Source of the DNA: Streptomyces sp. P3
GTDB taxonomy: Bacteria > Actinomycetota > Actinomycetes > Streptomycetales > Streptomycetaceae
Length of the DNA stretch: 64,000 nucleotides
Reading direction: 5' to 3'
NCBI RefSeq assembly: GCF_003032475.1
Contig: NZ_CP028369.1
Location: 2,914,001 to 2,978,000, forward strand
Position numbers and translations under genes: made by a program. Positions 46,863 through 56,350 of the stretch are shown piece by piece (positions within the stretch are counted from its first letter, which is position 1; every line of letters starts with the position of its first letter). A model generated the notes under the pieces. The model did no database searches and had not been told where the DNA came from. It saw only the letters and a program-made list of their open reading frames with translations.

Positions 46863-48160
46863 GTGAGAGAGCCATACCCTCCGAGCGGGCGCCCGCCCGG
46901 AAGCGCGCGGCCGCAGCGGGCGCCGCCGTCATGCTCACCGGTGCGGCCGTCCTGCTGGGCGTGACCGCCGCACCGGCACAGGCAGCGGAGGTCGCCTACG
47001 CCACCAAGTGCGTTCCGCCCTCGGGCATCGGTCTGCCCGACGTCAACGGCACCACCAAGGTCGAGATCAGCGCGCCGGCCACGGCGAAGGTCGGCGACAC
47101 CGTCGACGTCGTCTGGAAGTTCACCCAGGCCGCGTCGAAGAACCCCGACATCATCGACCTGCCCGCGAACTCGGTCCAGCCGTCCGGCACCCTCAAGGCG
47201 GCCGGCGCGCAGAGCGCCGACATCGCGATGCAGGGGACCCGGCAGAACCCGGCGATCCCCAAGGGCGGCGCGATGACGCTGTCCGACATGAAGGGCACGC
47301 TGAAACTGACGGCGGCCGGACAGGTGACGCTGACGCCGGACGCCTACGTCGTCAACGCGCTGTCGACCGACACCAGGTGCGCGCCGACGGAGGCGGTCCA
47401 GCCGGCGGCGACCATCACCGTGACGGCGGGATCGGGGAGTTCGGGATCGGGTTCGTCCTCGCCGAGCACATCCCCCGACCCCTCGCAGAGTCGGTCGCCG
47501 TCGCCCGGCGTCACCGCGTCGGCGTCCGGGACCGGCGGCGGCGCGACCGCTTTCACCGGCAAGGTCGTCGACATCCCCTACACCTGCCAGTCGCCGATCG
47601 GCGTGAAGAAGGCGACCTCGCCCATCCAGATCAACGCCAGGAAGAACAACGGGAGTTACGACCTCACCGTGCAGTTCAAGAAGTCGGTCATGGACAGCCC
47701 CATCGCCATCCCGGCCGGCAAGGTGAAGCCGATCCTGCAAGTCGTGCTGGGCGGCGCGGACAAGGGGTCGGTGAGGGTGGAAGGCCCGCTGAACTCCACG
47801 CCGATCCCGCAGAACAGCCCCATCCGGATCCCGGATCTCACGGGCGTCTACAAGCCCGGCGCGACCGGTGAGTCCACGCTCTCCCCGGGTGTCCTCACCG
47901 TCGAGGCCATGGGTACGACCACCACCTGCACTCCGGACAGCACGGCCGTCTCCCTCACGCTGAACACCGCGGAGCAGGCGAGCGGCGCGTCCGGCGGCGG
48001 TTCGTCGTCCTCGGGCGGGTCGGCGTCGACGAGCGGCGGTCTCGCGGAGACGGGCTCCGGCGACCACGGCGCGCTGAAGGCCCTGGGCCTGGTGGCGGGC
48101 ACGGCGATCCTGCTGGGCGGCGCGGTGTTCACCTTCATGCCCGGGAGGCGGGCGGACTGA
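46859..48160 (+). CDS. Secreted protein with two repeat domains and LAETG signal
   Basis: The 433-residue product starts at a GTG after GGAAGGGA and has a signal peptide ending at PAQAAE. Its two domains are homologous to the one in the first cassette gene: copy 1 at about residues 45-180, copy 2 at about 230-370 (IPYTCQSPIGVKKATSPIQI to GTTTTCTPDST). A Ser/Gly linker leads to LAETG at residue 395, a hydrophobic helix and a short basic end. LAxTG is the form preferred by class E sortases in Streptomyces. The paired domains with conserved cysteines look like surface adhesion or coat modules; the function is unknown. Confidence 0.85.
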   Translation: MSERAIPSERAPARKRAAAAGAAVMLTGAAVLLGVTAAPAQAAEVAYATKCVPPSGIGLPDVNGTTKVEISAPATAKVGDTVDVVWKFTQAASKNPDIIDLPANSVQPSGTLKAAGAQSADIAMQGTRQNPAIPKGGAMTLSDMKGTLKLTAAGQVTLTPDAYVVNALSTDTRCAPTEAVQPAATITVTAGSGSSGSGSSSPSTSPDPSQSRSPSPGVTASASGTGGGATAFTGKVVDIPYTCQSPIGVKKATSPIQINARKNNGSYDLTVQFKKSVMDSPIAIPAGKVKPILQVVLGGADKGSVRVEGPLNSTPIPQNSPIRIPDLTGVYKPGATGESTLSPGVLTVEAMGTTTTCTPDSTAVSLTLNTAEQASGASGGGSSSSGGSASTSGGLAETGSGDHGALKALGLVAGTAILLGGAVFTFMPGRRAD

Positions 48161-48180
48161 GCCGCGCACCGACGACGACG

Positions 48181-48215
48181 GGGGGCCGCCGTACCCCACG
48201 GGTACGGCGGCCCCC
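48181..48215. terminator. Bidirectional terminator
   Basis: A perfect 16-bp stem (48181-48196 with 48200-48215) around a 3-nt loop lies between the surface cassette and the convergent peptide transporter gene. Confidence 0.85.
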
Positions 48216-48236
48216 CCCTCAGCTCGGGAACGGACG

Positions 48237-49733
48237 TCAGTGCACGTCCCCCATGAGCTCCTTGACCTTCTTGCGGTACATCCACACCGCTGCGCCGGCG
48301 ACCACGGCGAGCACGGCCTCCAGGGCCACGACGCCCGTCTTGTTGAGGTCGACGCCGGCGATGGACAGCAGACCGGTCGTGGCGTCGCCCGCTGTGACGG
48401 CCAGGAACCAGACGCCCATCATCTGCGAGGCGTACTTGGCGGGCGCCATCTTCGTGGTGACGGACAGGCCGACGGGGGAGAGGGTCAGCTCGCCGACGGT
48501 CTGCACGAAGTAGATCGCCGCCAGCCACAGCGCGGCCGCCTTGTGACCGCCCCCGGCGATCGCCAGCGGGGCCAGGAACAGGAAGAACGACGCGCCGACC
48601 AGGACGAGCCCCATGGCGAACTTCGTCGCGGTGCTCGGCTCCTTGCCGCGCCGGGCCAGGGCCAGCCAGGCCCAGGCGAAGAGCGGGGCCAGGGCCATGA
48701 TCAGGACCGGGTTGACCGACTGGTACCAGGAGACCGGGAAGTCCCAGCCGAGGACGCTGTTCTCGGCGGAGGACTCCGCGAACAGGGACAGCGTCGAGCC
48801 GCCCTGGTCGTAGATCATCCAGAACACGGCCGCGGCGACGAAGAACCAGACGTACGCCGTCAGCTTGGACTGCTCGGCGCGGTCCAGCTCCTTGTCCCGC
48901 TTCATCCGGGCGATGACGAGCACCGGGATGACCAGGCCGGCCACCGTGATCGGCACCAGCAGCCAGTTCAGGGTGTAGACGCCGGAGACGCCCACCACGG
49001 CGTAGAAGACGATCGCGACGGCCGCCCAGAACGCGGCCTTGCGCAGCGTGGCCGCCTTCTCCCGCGCCGACAGCGGCGTGGGGACGACGTCCGAGCGGGG
49101 GCTCAGGTGGCGGCCGCCGAGCAGGAACTGGGTGAGGCCCAGGCCCATGCCGAGCGCGGCGAGCGCGAAGCCCAGGTGCCAGTTGACGTTCTCACCGATG
49201 GTGCCGATGATCAGCGGCGCGGCGAACGCGCCCAGGTTGATGCCGATGTAGAACAGCGTGAAGCCGCCGTCACGGCGCGGGTCGTCCGGGCCGTCGTAGA
49301 GGTGGCCGACCATCGTGGAGATGTTGGCCTTGAGCAGGCCGGAGCCGATGGCGACGAGGCCGAGACCCGCGTAGAAGGTGCCCGCGTTCGGCAGCGCGAG
49401 GGTCAGATGGCCGAGCATGATGATCGCGCCGGCCACCGCGACGGTCCTGCGGGGGCCCAGCACGCGGTCCGCGAACCAGCCGCCGGGCAGGGCGAGCAGG
49501 TACACGAGCGACAGGTAGACCGAGTAGATCGCGGTCGCCGTCGCGGCGCTGAGGTGCAGGCCGCCGGGGGCGACCAGGTACAGCGGGAGCAGGGCCCGCA
49601 TGCCGTAGTAGGAGAAACGCTCCCACATCTCGGTCATGAAGAGAGTGGCCAGTCCGCGGGGGTGGCCGAAGAAGGTCTTCCCGGAGCCGGGGGTGCCCGG
49701 GCGGACCGAGTCCTTCGTCAGGCTGGACGCCAT
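48237..49733 (-). CDS. POT/PTR2-family proton-coupled peptide transporter
   Basis: The 499-residue membrane protein carries the POT signature in MTEMWERFSYYGMRALLPLY, whose ExxER motif couples protons, and the second PTR2 motif FTLFYIGINLGAF. Fourteen hydrophobic segments can be counted. It imports di- and tripeptides. The ATG at 49733 is preceded by AAGGAA; the longer frame upstream lacks conservation. It stands alone and is divergent from the two-component system 517 nt away. Confidence 0.93.
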   Translation of the reverse strand: MASSLTKDSVRPGTPGSGKTFFGHPRGLATLFMTEMWERFSYYGMRALLPLYLVAPGGLHLSAATATAIYSVYLSLVYLLALPGGWFADRVLGPRRTVAVAGAIIMLGHLTLALPNAGTFYAGLGLVAIGSGLLKANISTMVGHLYDGPDDPRRDGGFTLFYIGINLGAFAAPLIIGTIGENVNWHLGFALAALGMGLGLTQFLLGGRHLSPRSDVVPTPLSAREKAATLRKAAFWAAVAIVFYAVVGVSGVYTLNWLLVPITVAGLVIPVLVIARMKRDKELDRAEQSKLTAYVWFFVAAAVFWMIYDQGGSTLSLFAESSAENSVLGWDFPVSWYQSVNPVLIMALAPLFAWAWLALARRGKEPSTATKFAMGLVLVGASFFLFLAPLAIAGGGHKAAALWLAAIYFVQTVGELTLSPVGLSVTTKMAPAKYASQMMGVWFLAVTAGDATTGLLSIAGVDLNKTGVVALEAVLAVVAGAAVWMYRKKVKELMGDVH

Positions 49734-50215
49734 GTCGTTCCTTGCTGGTCGGGACGCGCCGCGAGAGCTCACGCGCCCGGTGGGGGCTGGCCGGCACCGG
49801 CGGACCGCGTCGCCCACCCCTACGCCCGGGGGGAGTCCGCTCCGGGTCTCGAAGCGGTGGACGGCGACCACCGGGATCCACGCCCCCTCGTCGGGGGCCC
49901 GGCCACAGGTCGTTCCTTTCGGGGCCGGCGGACCGGCCCGCACACAGAAGAGACCCTCGGCGTCAAGCCGACCGCCAAAGGTCCGTGTGTACTACAGGCG
50001 TTCTCTCACCATACGGCAGCACAACGCCGCATATGGAAGGAGTTGAGACACGGATCACAGGTGATCAAGGAATCGTGGCCGCTACTTCGAAGGTCTGAAC
50101 CAGGATGCCATCCCTCGACCGCAGGTCCGTACCACCACCCACGGTCTCGCGGACCCCGGGCGGCGGCCGGGCTGTCCGGCATGTCCGGGGTAAGAAAGCC
50201 CGTGGGCGATCACAC
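49734..50215. other. Intergenic region between POT transporter and two-component system
   Basis: The centre (around 49980-50100) is markedly richer in A/T than the surrounding genes and probably holds the transporter promoter. No gene, repeat or RNA structure is evident. Confidence 0.4.
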
Positions 50216-50244
50216 TTCGACGGCCGCCCGCCGCGGACTACCAT
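50216..50244 (+). promoter_or_regulatory. Leaderless promoter of the response regulator gene
   Basis: TTCGAC (50216-50221) and TACCAT (50239-50244) are 17 nt apart, and the ATG follows 6 nt after the -10. No ribosome binding site is present, so the mRNA should be leaderless. Confidence 0.6.
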
Positions 50245-50250
50245 CAGCTC

Positions 50251-50928
50251 ATGACCCGAGTACTGCTCGCCGAGGACGACGCGTCCATCTCGGAGCCGCT
50301 GGCCCGCGCACTGCGCAGGGAAGGCTACGAGGTCGAGGTGCGCGAGGACGGCCCCACCGCGCTGGACGCCGGAATGCAGGGCGGCGTCGACCTGGTCGTG
50401 CTGGACCTCGGTCTGCCCGGCATGGACGGCCTGGAGGTGGCCCGGCGGCTGCGCGCCGAGGGCCACGCCATTCCGATCCTGATCCTGACCGCGCGCGCCG
50501 ACGAGGTGGACACCGTCGTCGGCCTGGACGCGGGCGCGGACGACTACGTCACCAAGCCCTTCCGGCTGGCGGAGCTCCTCGCCCGGGTCCGGGCCCTGCT
50601 GCGGCGCGGCGCGTCCGAACCGCAGCAGCCGCCCGCCACGCACGGCGTGCGCATCGACGTCGAGTCGCACCGCGCGTGGATGGGCGAGGAGGAACTCCAG
50701 CTCACCGCCAAGGAGTTCGACCTGCTGCGGGTCCTGGTGCGCGACGCGGGCCGGGTCGTCACCCGCGACCAGCTGATGCGCGAGGTGTGGGACACCACCT
50801 GGTGGTCGTCGACCAAGACCCTCGACATGCACATCTCCTGGCTGCGCAAGAAGCTCGGCGACGACGCGGCCAACCCCCGCTACATCGCCACCGTGCGGGG
50901 TGTGGGTTTCCGCTTCGAGAAGAGCTGA
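50251..50928 (+). CDS. OmpR-family response regulator
   Basis: The 225-residue regulator has a receiver domain with acidic pair LLAEDD, phospho-acceptor Asp in LVVLDLGLPGMDGLEVA, the switch Thr in LILTARADE and Lys in DDYVTKPF. A C-terminal winged helix follows (ELQLTAKEFDLLRVLVRDAG; STKTLDMHISWLRKKLGDD; YIATVRGVGFRFE). The kinase gene follows after 156 nt. Targets are unknown; the divergent peptide transporter is one candidate by position only. Confidence 0.93.
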   Translation: MTRVLLAEDDASISEPLARALRREGYEVEVREDGPTALDAGMQGGVDLVVLDLGLPGMDGLEVARRLRAEGHAIPILILTARADEVDTVVGLDAGADDYVTKPFRLAELLARVRALLRRGASEPQQPPATHGVRIDVESHRAWMGEEELQLTAKEFDLLRVLVRDAGRVVTRDQLMREVWDTTWWSSTKTLDMHISWLRKKLGDDAANPRYIATVRGVGFRFEKS

Positions 50929-51084
50929 CCGCTGCGCCGGGGCCGGCCGGACGACGCGCCACCATCGACCCGGCTCGTGCGGGACGCGCGTCCTCGGCCG
51001 GTCGGGTGCCGGTCGCGCAGTTCCCGCACCCCCTGAGGGCGTCGTGCAAACCGCTCTCGTCACGTCACCGCCCCGGAGGGCACC

Positions 51085-52359
51085 GTGCGCCGCCGTCTGA
51101 TCCAGTCCACCCTCGCCGTGGTGCTCGTCGTCATCGCGGTGTTCGGGGTGTCCCTCGTCATCGTCGAGACCCGCACGATCAGCAACAGCGCCCAGGAGCG
51201 GGTCGACTCCGAGGCACTGCGGCTGGCGAGCATCGTGGACAGCCGGCTGGTCGGCTCGGAGAACGTCACCCCGGCGATCCTGCGCGACCAGGTCACGCAG
51301 GACCGTTACGCCGAGATCCGCATTCCCGGCCGGCCGGTCATCGAGGTCGGGACCAAGCCCACCGGCGACGTCATCAAGGCACACGCCAGCGGCGAGGAGG
51401 GCGAGACCGTCCTGGTCCAGGAGCCGCGCTCCACGGTGACCCGGGAGGTCGGCCGCACCCTGCTGATCATCGCCCTGGTGGCGCTGCTCGCGGTGGTCGC
51501 CGCGGTCCTGCTGGCCATCCGTCAGGCCAACCGCCTCGCCTCCCCGCTGACCGACCTCGCCGAGACCGCCGAACGCCTCGGCTCGGGCGACCCGCGCCCC
51601 CGCCACAAGCGGTACGCCGTCCCCGAGCTGGACCGGGTCGCCGACGTCCTCGACTCCTCCGCGGAACGCATCGCCCGCATGCTCACCGCCGAACGGCGGC
51701 TCGCGGCGGACGCCTCCCACCAACTGCGCACCCCCCTGACGGCCCTCTCCATGCGCCTGGAGGAGATCACCCTCACCGACGACCCCGACACGGTGAAGGA
51801 GGAGGCCACGATCGCCCTGACCCAGGTGGAACGCCTGACGGACGTCGTCGAACGGCTGCTGACCAACGCCCGGGACCCGCGCACCGGCTCCGCCGTCACC
51901 TTCGACCTCGACGAGGTCATCCAGCAGCAGCTCGCCGAGTGGCGGCCCGCCTACCGGGGCGACGGCCGGGCCATCGTCAGCTCCGGCAAACGCCATCTGC
52001 GCGCGGTGGGCACGCCCGGTGCGGTCGCCCAGGTCCTGGCCGCCCTGATCGAGAACTCCCTCATGCACGGCGGCGGCACGGTGGCGCTGCGCACCCGGGT
52101 CACCGGCAACCAGGCCGTCGTCGAGGTGACCGACGAGGGACCGGGCGTCCCCGCCGACCTGGGGGCCCGCATCTTCGAGCGGGCGATCAGCGGCCGCAAC
52201 TCCACCGGCATCGGTCTGGCCGTGGCCCGCGACCTGGCGGAGGCCGACGGCGGCCGTCTGGAGATGCTCCAGGCGCAGCCCCCCGTCTTCGGCCTGTTCC
52301 TGTCCCGCACGGCACCGCAGACGCGCACGGCGAACGACGGGGAACCGACCGTCAGGTGA
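51085..52359 (+). CDS. Sensor histidine kinase
   Basis: The 424-residue kinase has a first transmembrane helix (residues about 7-28), an extracellular sensor of about 100 residues, a second helix (LLIIALVALLAVVAAVLLAI), a HAMP segment, the H-box ASHQLRTPLTALSMRLEEI with the phospho-His, and a HATPase domain (N-box LAALIENSLMHGG, G1 VTDEGPGVPADLG, G2 STGIGLAVARDLAEADGG). The small extracellular domain suggests direct sensing of an envelope signal. The GTG start follows CCGGAGGG. It pairs with the regulator encoded upstream. Confidence 0.93.
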   Translation: MRRRLIQSTLAVVLVVIAVFGVSLVIVETRTISNSAQERVDSEALRLASIVDSRLVGSENVTPAILRDQVTQDRYAEIRIPGRPVIEVGTKPTGDVIKAHASGEEGETVLVQEPRSTVTREVGRTLLIIALVALLAVVAAVLLAIRQANRLASPLTDLAETAERLGSGDPRPRHKRYAVPELDRVADVLDSSAERIARMLTAERRLAADASHQLRTPLTALSMRLEEITLTDDPDTVKEEATIALTQVERLTDVVERLLTNARDPRTGSAVTFDLDEVIQQQLAEWRPAYRGDGRAIVSSGKRHLRAVGTPGAVAQVLAALIENSLMHGGGTVALRTRVTGNQAVVEVTDEGPGVPADLGARIFERAISGRNSTGIGLAVARDLAEADGGRLEMLQAQPPVFGLFLSRTAPQTRTANDGEPTVR

Positions 52360-52366
52360 GGGCAGC

Positions 52367-52392
52367 GGGCCGCCCCGCGGGCTCGGCGGCCC
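52367..52392. terminator. Possible bidirectional terminator
   Basis: GGGCCGCC (52367-52374) pairs with GGCGGCCC (52385-52392) in the short gap between the convergent kinase and GtrA genes. Confidence 0.5.
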
Positions 52393-52437
52393 CGCACGCC
52401 CGGCGGCCCCCGCGGCCCAGGCCGGTACCCGGCAGGC

Positions 52438-52953
52438 TCAGCCGACCCGCTGCGAAGCCTTCGACGCGGGCCTGCGGGCCTGCTCGGCCACCGCGCGGAA
52501 CGGCTCCGCGCCGGGAGAGAGCTCCGTCACCGGCAGCGTCCGGAAGACCCAGGTGCGGTAGGACCAGAACCGGAACAGCGTCGCGACCCCGATGCCGACG
52601 AACTTGAACACGTTGTTCTGCAGCTGGCTGTCCCAGCCGAAGCCGTACGTCGCCACGAACAGCAGCCCGTTCTCGATCACCGCGCCCACCGCGCTGAACA
52701 GCAGGAAAAGCGTCAGTTCCCGGGTTCGCCCGCCCTTGTCGCGGTCACGGTAGGTGAAGTAGCGGAACCCGACGTAGTTGAAGAGGATCGACACGAACGT
52801 CGCGAGCAGACTGGCCCGCACCACCGGCAGGTCGGTGAGATGGCGGACGAGGTTGAACACGCCGAGGTTGACCAGCAGGCCCGCACCGCCCACGGCTCCG
52901 AACTTGGCCAGCTCGTGAACGAGCCTCTTCAGCCCCGAGGAACCATGCGCCAT
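52438..52953 (-). CDS. GtrA-family membrane protein
   Basis: The 171-residue protein has four transmembrane helices in the GtrA pattern: LAKFGAVGGAGLLVNLGVFN, ATFVSILFNYVGFRYFTYR, LFLLFSAVGAVIENGLLFV and FKFVGIGVATLFRFWSYRTW, with the characteristic NYxxxRxxxF and RFWSYRTWVF ends. GtrA proteins help flip polyprenyl-linked sugars or partner glycosyltransferases for wall polysaccharides. A basic C-terminal tail follows. It diverges from purK. Confidence 0.88.
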   Translation of the reverse strand: MAHGSSGLKRLVHELAKFGAVGGAGLLVNLGVFNLVRHLTDLPVVRASLLATFVSILFNYVGFRYFTYRDRDKGGRTRELTLFLLFSAVGAVIENGLLFVATYGFGWDSQLQNNVFKFVGIGVATLFRFWSYRTWVFRTLPVTELSPGAEPFRAVAEQARRPASKASQRVG

Positions 52954-53151
52954 GGTCGTACAGGCCCCCGTCCGGGTTCGGTTTCGTCAACCCAGCCATG
53001 CTAACCACCACTCCTGCAGGTTTCCTGTGGTCCCGCTCACCGGACAGCGTCCGACGGGGCAGATGCGGCGATACGGCGGGTATGGGCGCGGGTATGAGCA
53101 GGGAAAGGCCCGGGTAAGAGGCGCGGGATCCGGCCGCGGTGGCGTGGCCGA

Positions 53152-53157
53152 TACCCT
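53152..53157 (+). promoter_or_regulatory. Leaderless -10 element of purK
   Basis: TACCCT lies 6 nt before the GTG of purK with no ribosome binding site in between. Confidence 0.45.
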
Positions 53158-53163
53158 GGGGGC

Positions 53164-54303
53164 GTGACGTTCCCGGTAGTCGGCATGGTCGGCGGGGGGC
53201 AGCTCGCTCGTATGACACACGAGGCGGGCATCCCGCTCGGCATCAGGTTCAAGCTCCTCAGTGACACCCCACAGGATTCCGCGGCGCAGGTCGTGAGCGA
53301 TGTCGTCATCGGCGACTATCGCGATCTCGACACGCTCCGCGAGTTCGCGCGCGGGTGCGACGTGATCACCTTCGATCACGAACACGTTCCCACCGAGCAC
53401 CTCAGGGCGCTGGAGGCGGACGGCATCCCCGTCCGCCCGGGCCCCGACGCGCTGGTGCACGCCCAGGACAAGGGGGTGATGCGCGCCAGACTCGACGCGA
53501 TCGGCGTCCCGTGCCCACGGCACCGGATCGTGACCGACCCGGCCGACGTGGCCGCCTTCGCGGCCGAGGGCGACGGCTTCCCGGTGGTCCTGAAGACCGT
53601 CCGCGGCGGTTACGACGGCAAGGGCGTGTGGGTCGTCGACTCCGCCGACGAGGCCGCGGACCCCTTCCGGGCCGGCGTCCCCGTCCTGGCCGAGGAGAAG
53701 GTCGACTACGTGCGCGAGCTCGCCGCCAACGTCGTGCGCTCCCCGCACGGTCAGGCGGTCGCGTACCCGGTCGTCGAGTCCCAGCAGGTCGGCGGCGTCT
53801 GCGACACCGTGATCGCCCCGGCCCCCGGCCTGGACGAGGCCCTCGCGCTGCGGGCCGAGGAGATGGCCCTCAGCATCGCCAAGGAACTCGGCGTCGTGGG
53901 CCACCTCGCGGTCGAGCTGTTCCAGACCCGCGACGGCCGCGTCCTCGTCAACGAGCTGGCGATGCGCCCGCACAACTCGGGCCACTGGTCGATGGACGGC
54001 GCGATCACCTCGCAGTTCGCCAACCACGTCCGCGCGGTCCTGGACCTCCCGCTCGGCGACCCGCGCCCGCGCGCCCCCTGGACGGTCATGGTCAACGTCC
54101 TCGGCGGCGACTACCCGGACATGTACTCCGCGTACCTGCACTGCATGGCCCGCGACCCCCAGCTGAAGATCCACATGTACGGCAAGGACGTGAAGCCCGG
54201 CCGCAAGGTCGGCCACGTCAACACCTACGGCGACGACCTGGACGACGTCCTCGAACGCGCACGTCACGCAGCCGGTTACCTGAGAGGCACGATCACCGAA
54301 TGA
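53164..54303 (+). CDS. purK: N5-carboxyaminoimidazole ribonucleotide synthase
   Basis: The 379-residue ATP-grasp enzyme carboxylates AIR with ATP and bicarbonate in purine synthesis. Motifs: [50 protein letters not shown] (ATP lysine), [13 protein letters not shown] and the metal/substrate end [18 protein letters not shown]. The start is set by the -10 element 6 nt upstream. Its stop overlaps purE as ATGA, giving the classical purK-purE pair. Confidence 0.96.
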   Translation: MTFPVVGMVGGGQLARMTHEAGIPLGIRFKLLSDTPQDSAAQVVSDVVIGDYRDLDTLREFARGCDVITFDHEHVPTEHLRALEADGIPVRPGPDALVHAQDKGVMRARLDAIGVPCPRHRIVTDPADVAAFAAEGDGFPVVLKTVRGGYDGKGVWVVDSADEAADPFRAGVPVLAEEKVDYVRELAANVVRSPHGQAVAYPVVESQQVGGVCDTVIAPAPGLDEALALRAEEMALSIAKELGVVGHLAVELFQTRDGRVLVNELAMRPHNSGHWSMDGAITSQFANHVRAVLDLPLGDPRPRAPWTVMVNVLGGDYPDMYSAYLHCMARDPQLKIHMYGKDVKPGRKVGHVNTYGDDLDDVLERARHAAGYLRGTITE

Positions 54304-54878
54304 GCCCTGCCCTCCCGTCGCCCGACCACCACCCCTCAACGAGCGCTGACGCGCCCCCCCTGCCCTTGGTCGGCATCGTCATGGGGTCGGACAGCGACTG
54401 GCCCGTCATGGAGGCCGCAGCCCAGGCCCTCGACGAGTTCGAGATCGCGTACGAGGTCGACGTCGTCTCCGCGCACCGCATGCCGCGCGAGATGATCGCG
54501 TACGGCCAGCAGGCGGCCGGACGCGGCCTCAAGGCGATCATCGCGGGCGCCGGCGGCGCGGCCCACCTGCCCGGCATGCTCGCCTCCGTGACCCCGCTGC
54601 CGGTGATCGGCGTGCCCGTGCCCCTGAAGTACCTGGACGGCATGGACAGCCTGCTGTCCATCGTGCAGATGCCGGCCGGCGTGCCCGTCGCGACCGTCTC
54701 CGTCGGCGGCGCGCGCAACGCCGGCCTGCTGGCCGCCCGCATCCTCGCCGCGCACGACGAGGAGCTGCTCGCCCGGATCGTCGAGTTCCAGCAGGAGCTC
54801 AACGACCAGGCCAGCGAGAAGGGCAAGCGTCTGCGGGCCAAGGTCGAGGGCTCGAACGGCTTCGGCTTCGGGAAGTGA
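54300..54878 (+). CDS. purE: N5-carboxyaminoimidazole ribonucleotide mutase
   Basis: The 192-residue product matches class I PurE, which moves the carboxylate from N5 to C4 of the ring. Motifs are [49 protein letters not shown] and [20 protein letters not shown]. The first 22 residues (Pro/Ser/His-rich) are an extension common in Streptomyces. ATGA overlap with purK and GTGA overlap with the dipeptidase gene indicate one operon. Confidence 0.96.
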   Translation: MSPALPSPDHHPSTSADAPPLPLVGIVMGSDSDWPVMEAAAQALDEFEIAYEVDVVSAHRMPREMIAYGQQAAGRGLKAIIAGAGGAAHLPGMLASVTPLPVIGVPVPLKYLDGMDSLLSIVQMPAGVPVATVSVGGARNAGLLAARILAAHDEELLARIVEFQQELNDQASEKGKRLRAKVEGSNGFGFGK

Positions 54879-56074
54879 CGGGCGACGTGAGCGAGTCGAC
54901 CTCACTGGCCGCCGCCCGCGAGCTCCTGCGCGAGTTCCCGGTCGCCGACGGTCACAACGACCTGCCCTGGGCGCTGCGCGAACAGGTCCGCTACGACCTC
55001 GACGCCCGCGACATCGCCGCCGACCAGCACGCCCACCTGCACACCGACATCCCCCGGCTGCGCGCGGGCGGGGTCGGCGCGCAGTACTGGTCGGTGTACG
55101 TGCGCTCCGACCTGCCCGACGCGGTCCCGGCGACGCTGGAGCAGATCGACTGCGTCCGGCGGCTCGTCGCCCGCCACCCGCGCGACCTGCGCGCGGCGCT
55201 GACGGCCGCCGACATGGAGGCGGCCCGCGCGGAGGGCCGGATCGCCTCGCTGATGGGCGCGGAGGGCGGACACTCCATCGCCAACTCGCTGGGCACACTG
55301 CGCGGGCTGTACGCGCTCGGCGTGCGCTACCTGACGCTCACCCACAACGACAACGTGGACTGGGCGGACTCGGCGACCGACGAGCCCGCGGTCGGCGGTC
55401 TGTCCGCCTTCGGCCGCGAGGTCGTGCGCGAGATGAACCGCGAGGGCATGCTGGTCGACCTCTCGCACGTGGCGGCGACCACCATGCGGGACGCGCTCGA
55501 CGCGACGAGCGCGCCGGTGATCTTCTCCCACTCCTCCGCGCGGGCGGTCTGCGATCACCCGCGCAACATCCCGGACGACGTCCTGGAGCGGCTGCCCGCC
55601 AACGGCGGCATGGCGATGGTGACGTTCGTGCCGAAGTTCGTCCTTCAGGAGGCGGTCGACTGGACGGCCGCGGCCGACGACAACATGCGCGCCCGCGGTT
55701 TCCACCACCTCGACACCACCCCCGAGGCGATGAAGGTGCACCGGGCCTTCGAGGAGAACCGCCCCCGCCCGATCGCCACCGTCGCCACGGTCGCCGACCA
55801 CCTCGACCACATGCGTGAGGCCGCCGGCGTCGACCACCTCGGCATCGGCGGCGACTACGACGGCACGGCGTTCACCCCCGAGGGGCTGAACGACGTCTCC
55901 GGCTATCCCCGCCTGATCGCGGAGCTCCTCGACCGCGGCTGGTCGGCCGCCGACCTCGCCAAGCTGACCTGGCGCAACGCCGTGCGCGTGCTGGGCGCGG
56001 CCGAGGACGTGGCCCGGGACCTGCGGACCACGCGCGCGGCGTCCCACGCGACGATCGGGTCGCTGGACGGCTGA
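54875..56074 (+). CDS. M19 (renal-type) membrane dipeptidase family enzyme
   Basis: The 399-residue zinc peptidase has the metal ligands [11 protein letters not shown] (HxD), LMGAEGGHS (bridging Glu), [10 protein letters not shown] (His) and LGIGGDYDG (Asp), all as in M19 dipeptidases, which cleave dipeptides including D-amino-acid forms. No signal peptide is seen, so it is cytosolic. Coupling to purE by GTGA overlap is usual in Streptomyces although the pathways are unrelated. An alternative GTG start lies four codons further in. A decayed copy of its 3' end lies just downstream. Confidence 0.92.
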   Translation: MTGDVSESTSLAAARELLREFPVADGHNDLPWALREQVRYDLDARDIAADQHAHLHTDIPRLRAGGVGAQYWSVYVRSDLPDAVPATLEQIDCVRRLVARHPRDLRAALTAADMEAARAEGRIASLMGAEGGHSIANSLGTLRGLYALGVRYLTLTHNDNVDWADSATDEPAVGGLSAFGREVVREMNREGMLVDLSHVAATTMRDALDATSAPVIFSHSSARAVCDHPRNIPDDVLERLPANGGMAMVTFVPKFVLQEAVDWTAAADDNMRARGFHHLDTTPEAMKVHRAFEENRPRPIATVATVADHLDHMREAAGVDHLGIGGDYDGTAFTPEGLNDVSGYPRLIAELLDRGWSAADLAKLTWRNAVRVLGAAEDVARDLRTTRAASHATIGSLDG

Positions 56075-56150
56075 CCCCGTCCGACGCGGGCGGGGGTTGG
56101 CCGCCCTCGCCCGCGTATCCCCGAACGCCCTGTCCACCGGGAGCTTGCCG

Positions 56151-56262
56151 ACGGCCTCCGGCTACCGGCACCTGATCGCCGAGCTGCTGGGCCGCGGCTG
56201 GCCGGAGACCGACATCGCCCCTGCTTGACCTGGGGCAACGCGCAGCGCGTGCCGCGCTGGGC
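56151..56262 (+). pseudogene. Remnant of a duplicated dipeptidase 3' end
   Basis: Codons from 56151 read TASGYRHLIAELLGRGWPET, clearly homologous to the dipeptidase segment [20 protein letters not shown]. Then a frameshift and TGA (56226-56228) interrupt, and the next frame gives LTWGNAQRV against LTWRNAVRV. The fragment lies 77 nt after the intact gene's stop, has no start, and must be an old partial tandem duplication or the trace of a lost second copy. Confidence 0.8.
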
Positions 56263-56350
56263 CGACTTCGCGGCCCGGGCGAGTACCCCGAGTGTCCTGC
56301 GGGGGCGTCCGGGCCGGCTGCTCCACGCGGTGGCGTCCGGGCCGGCCGGT

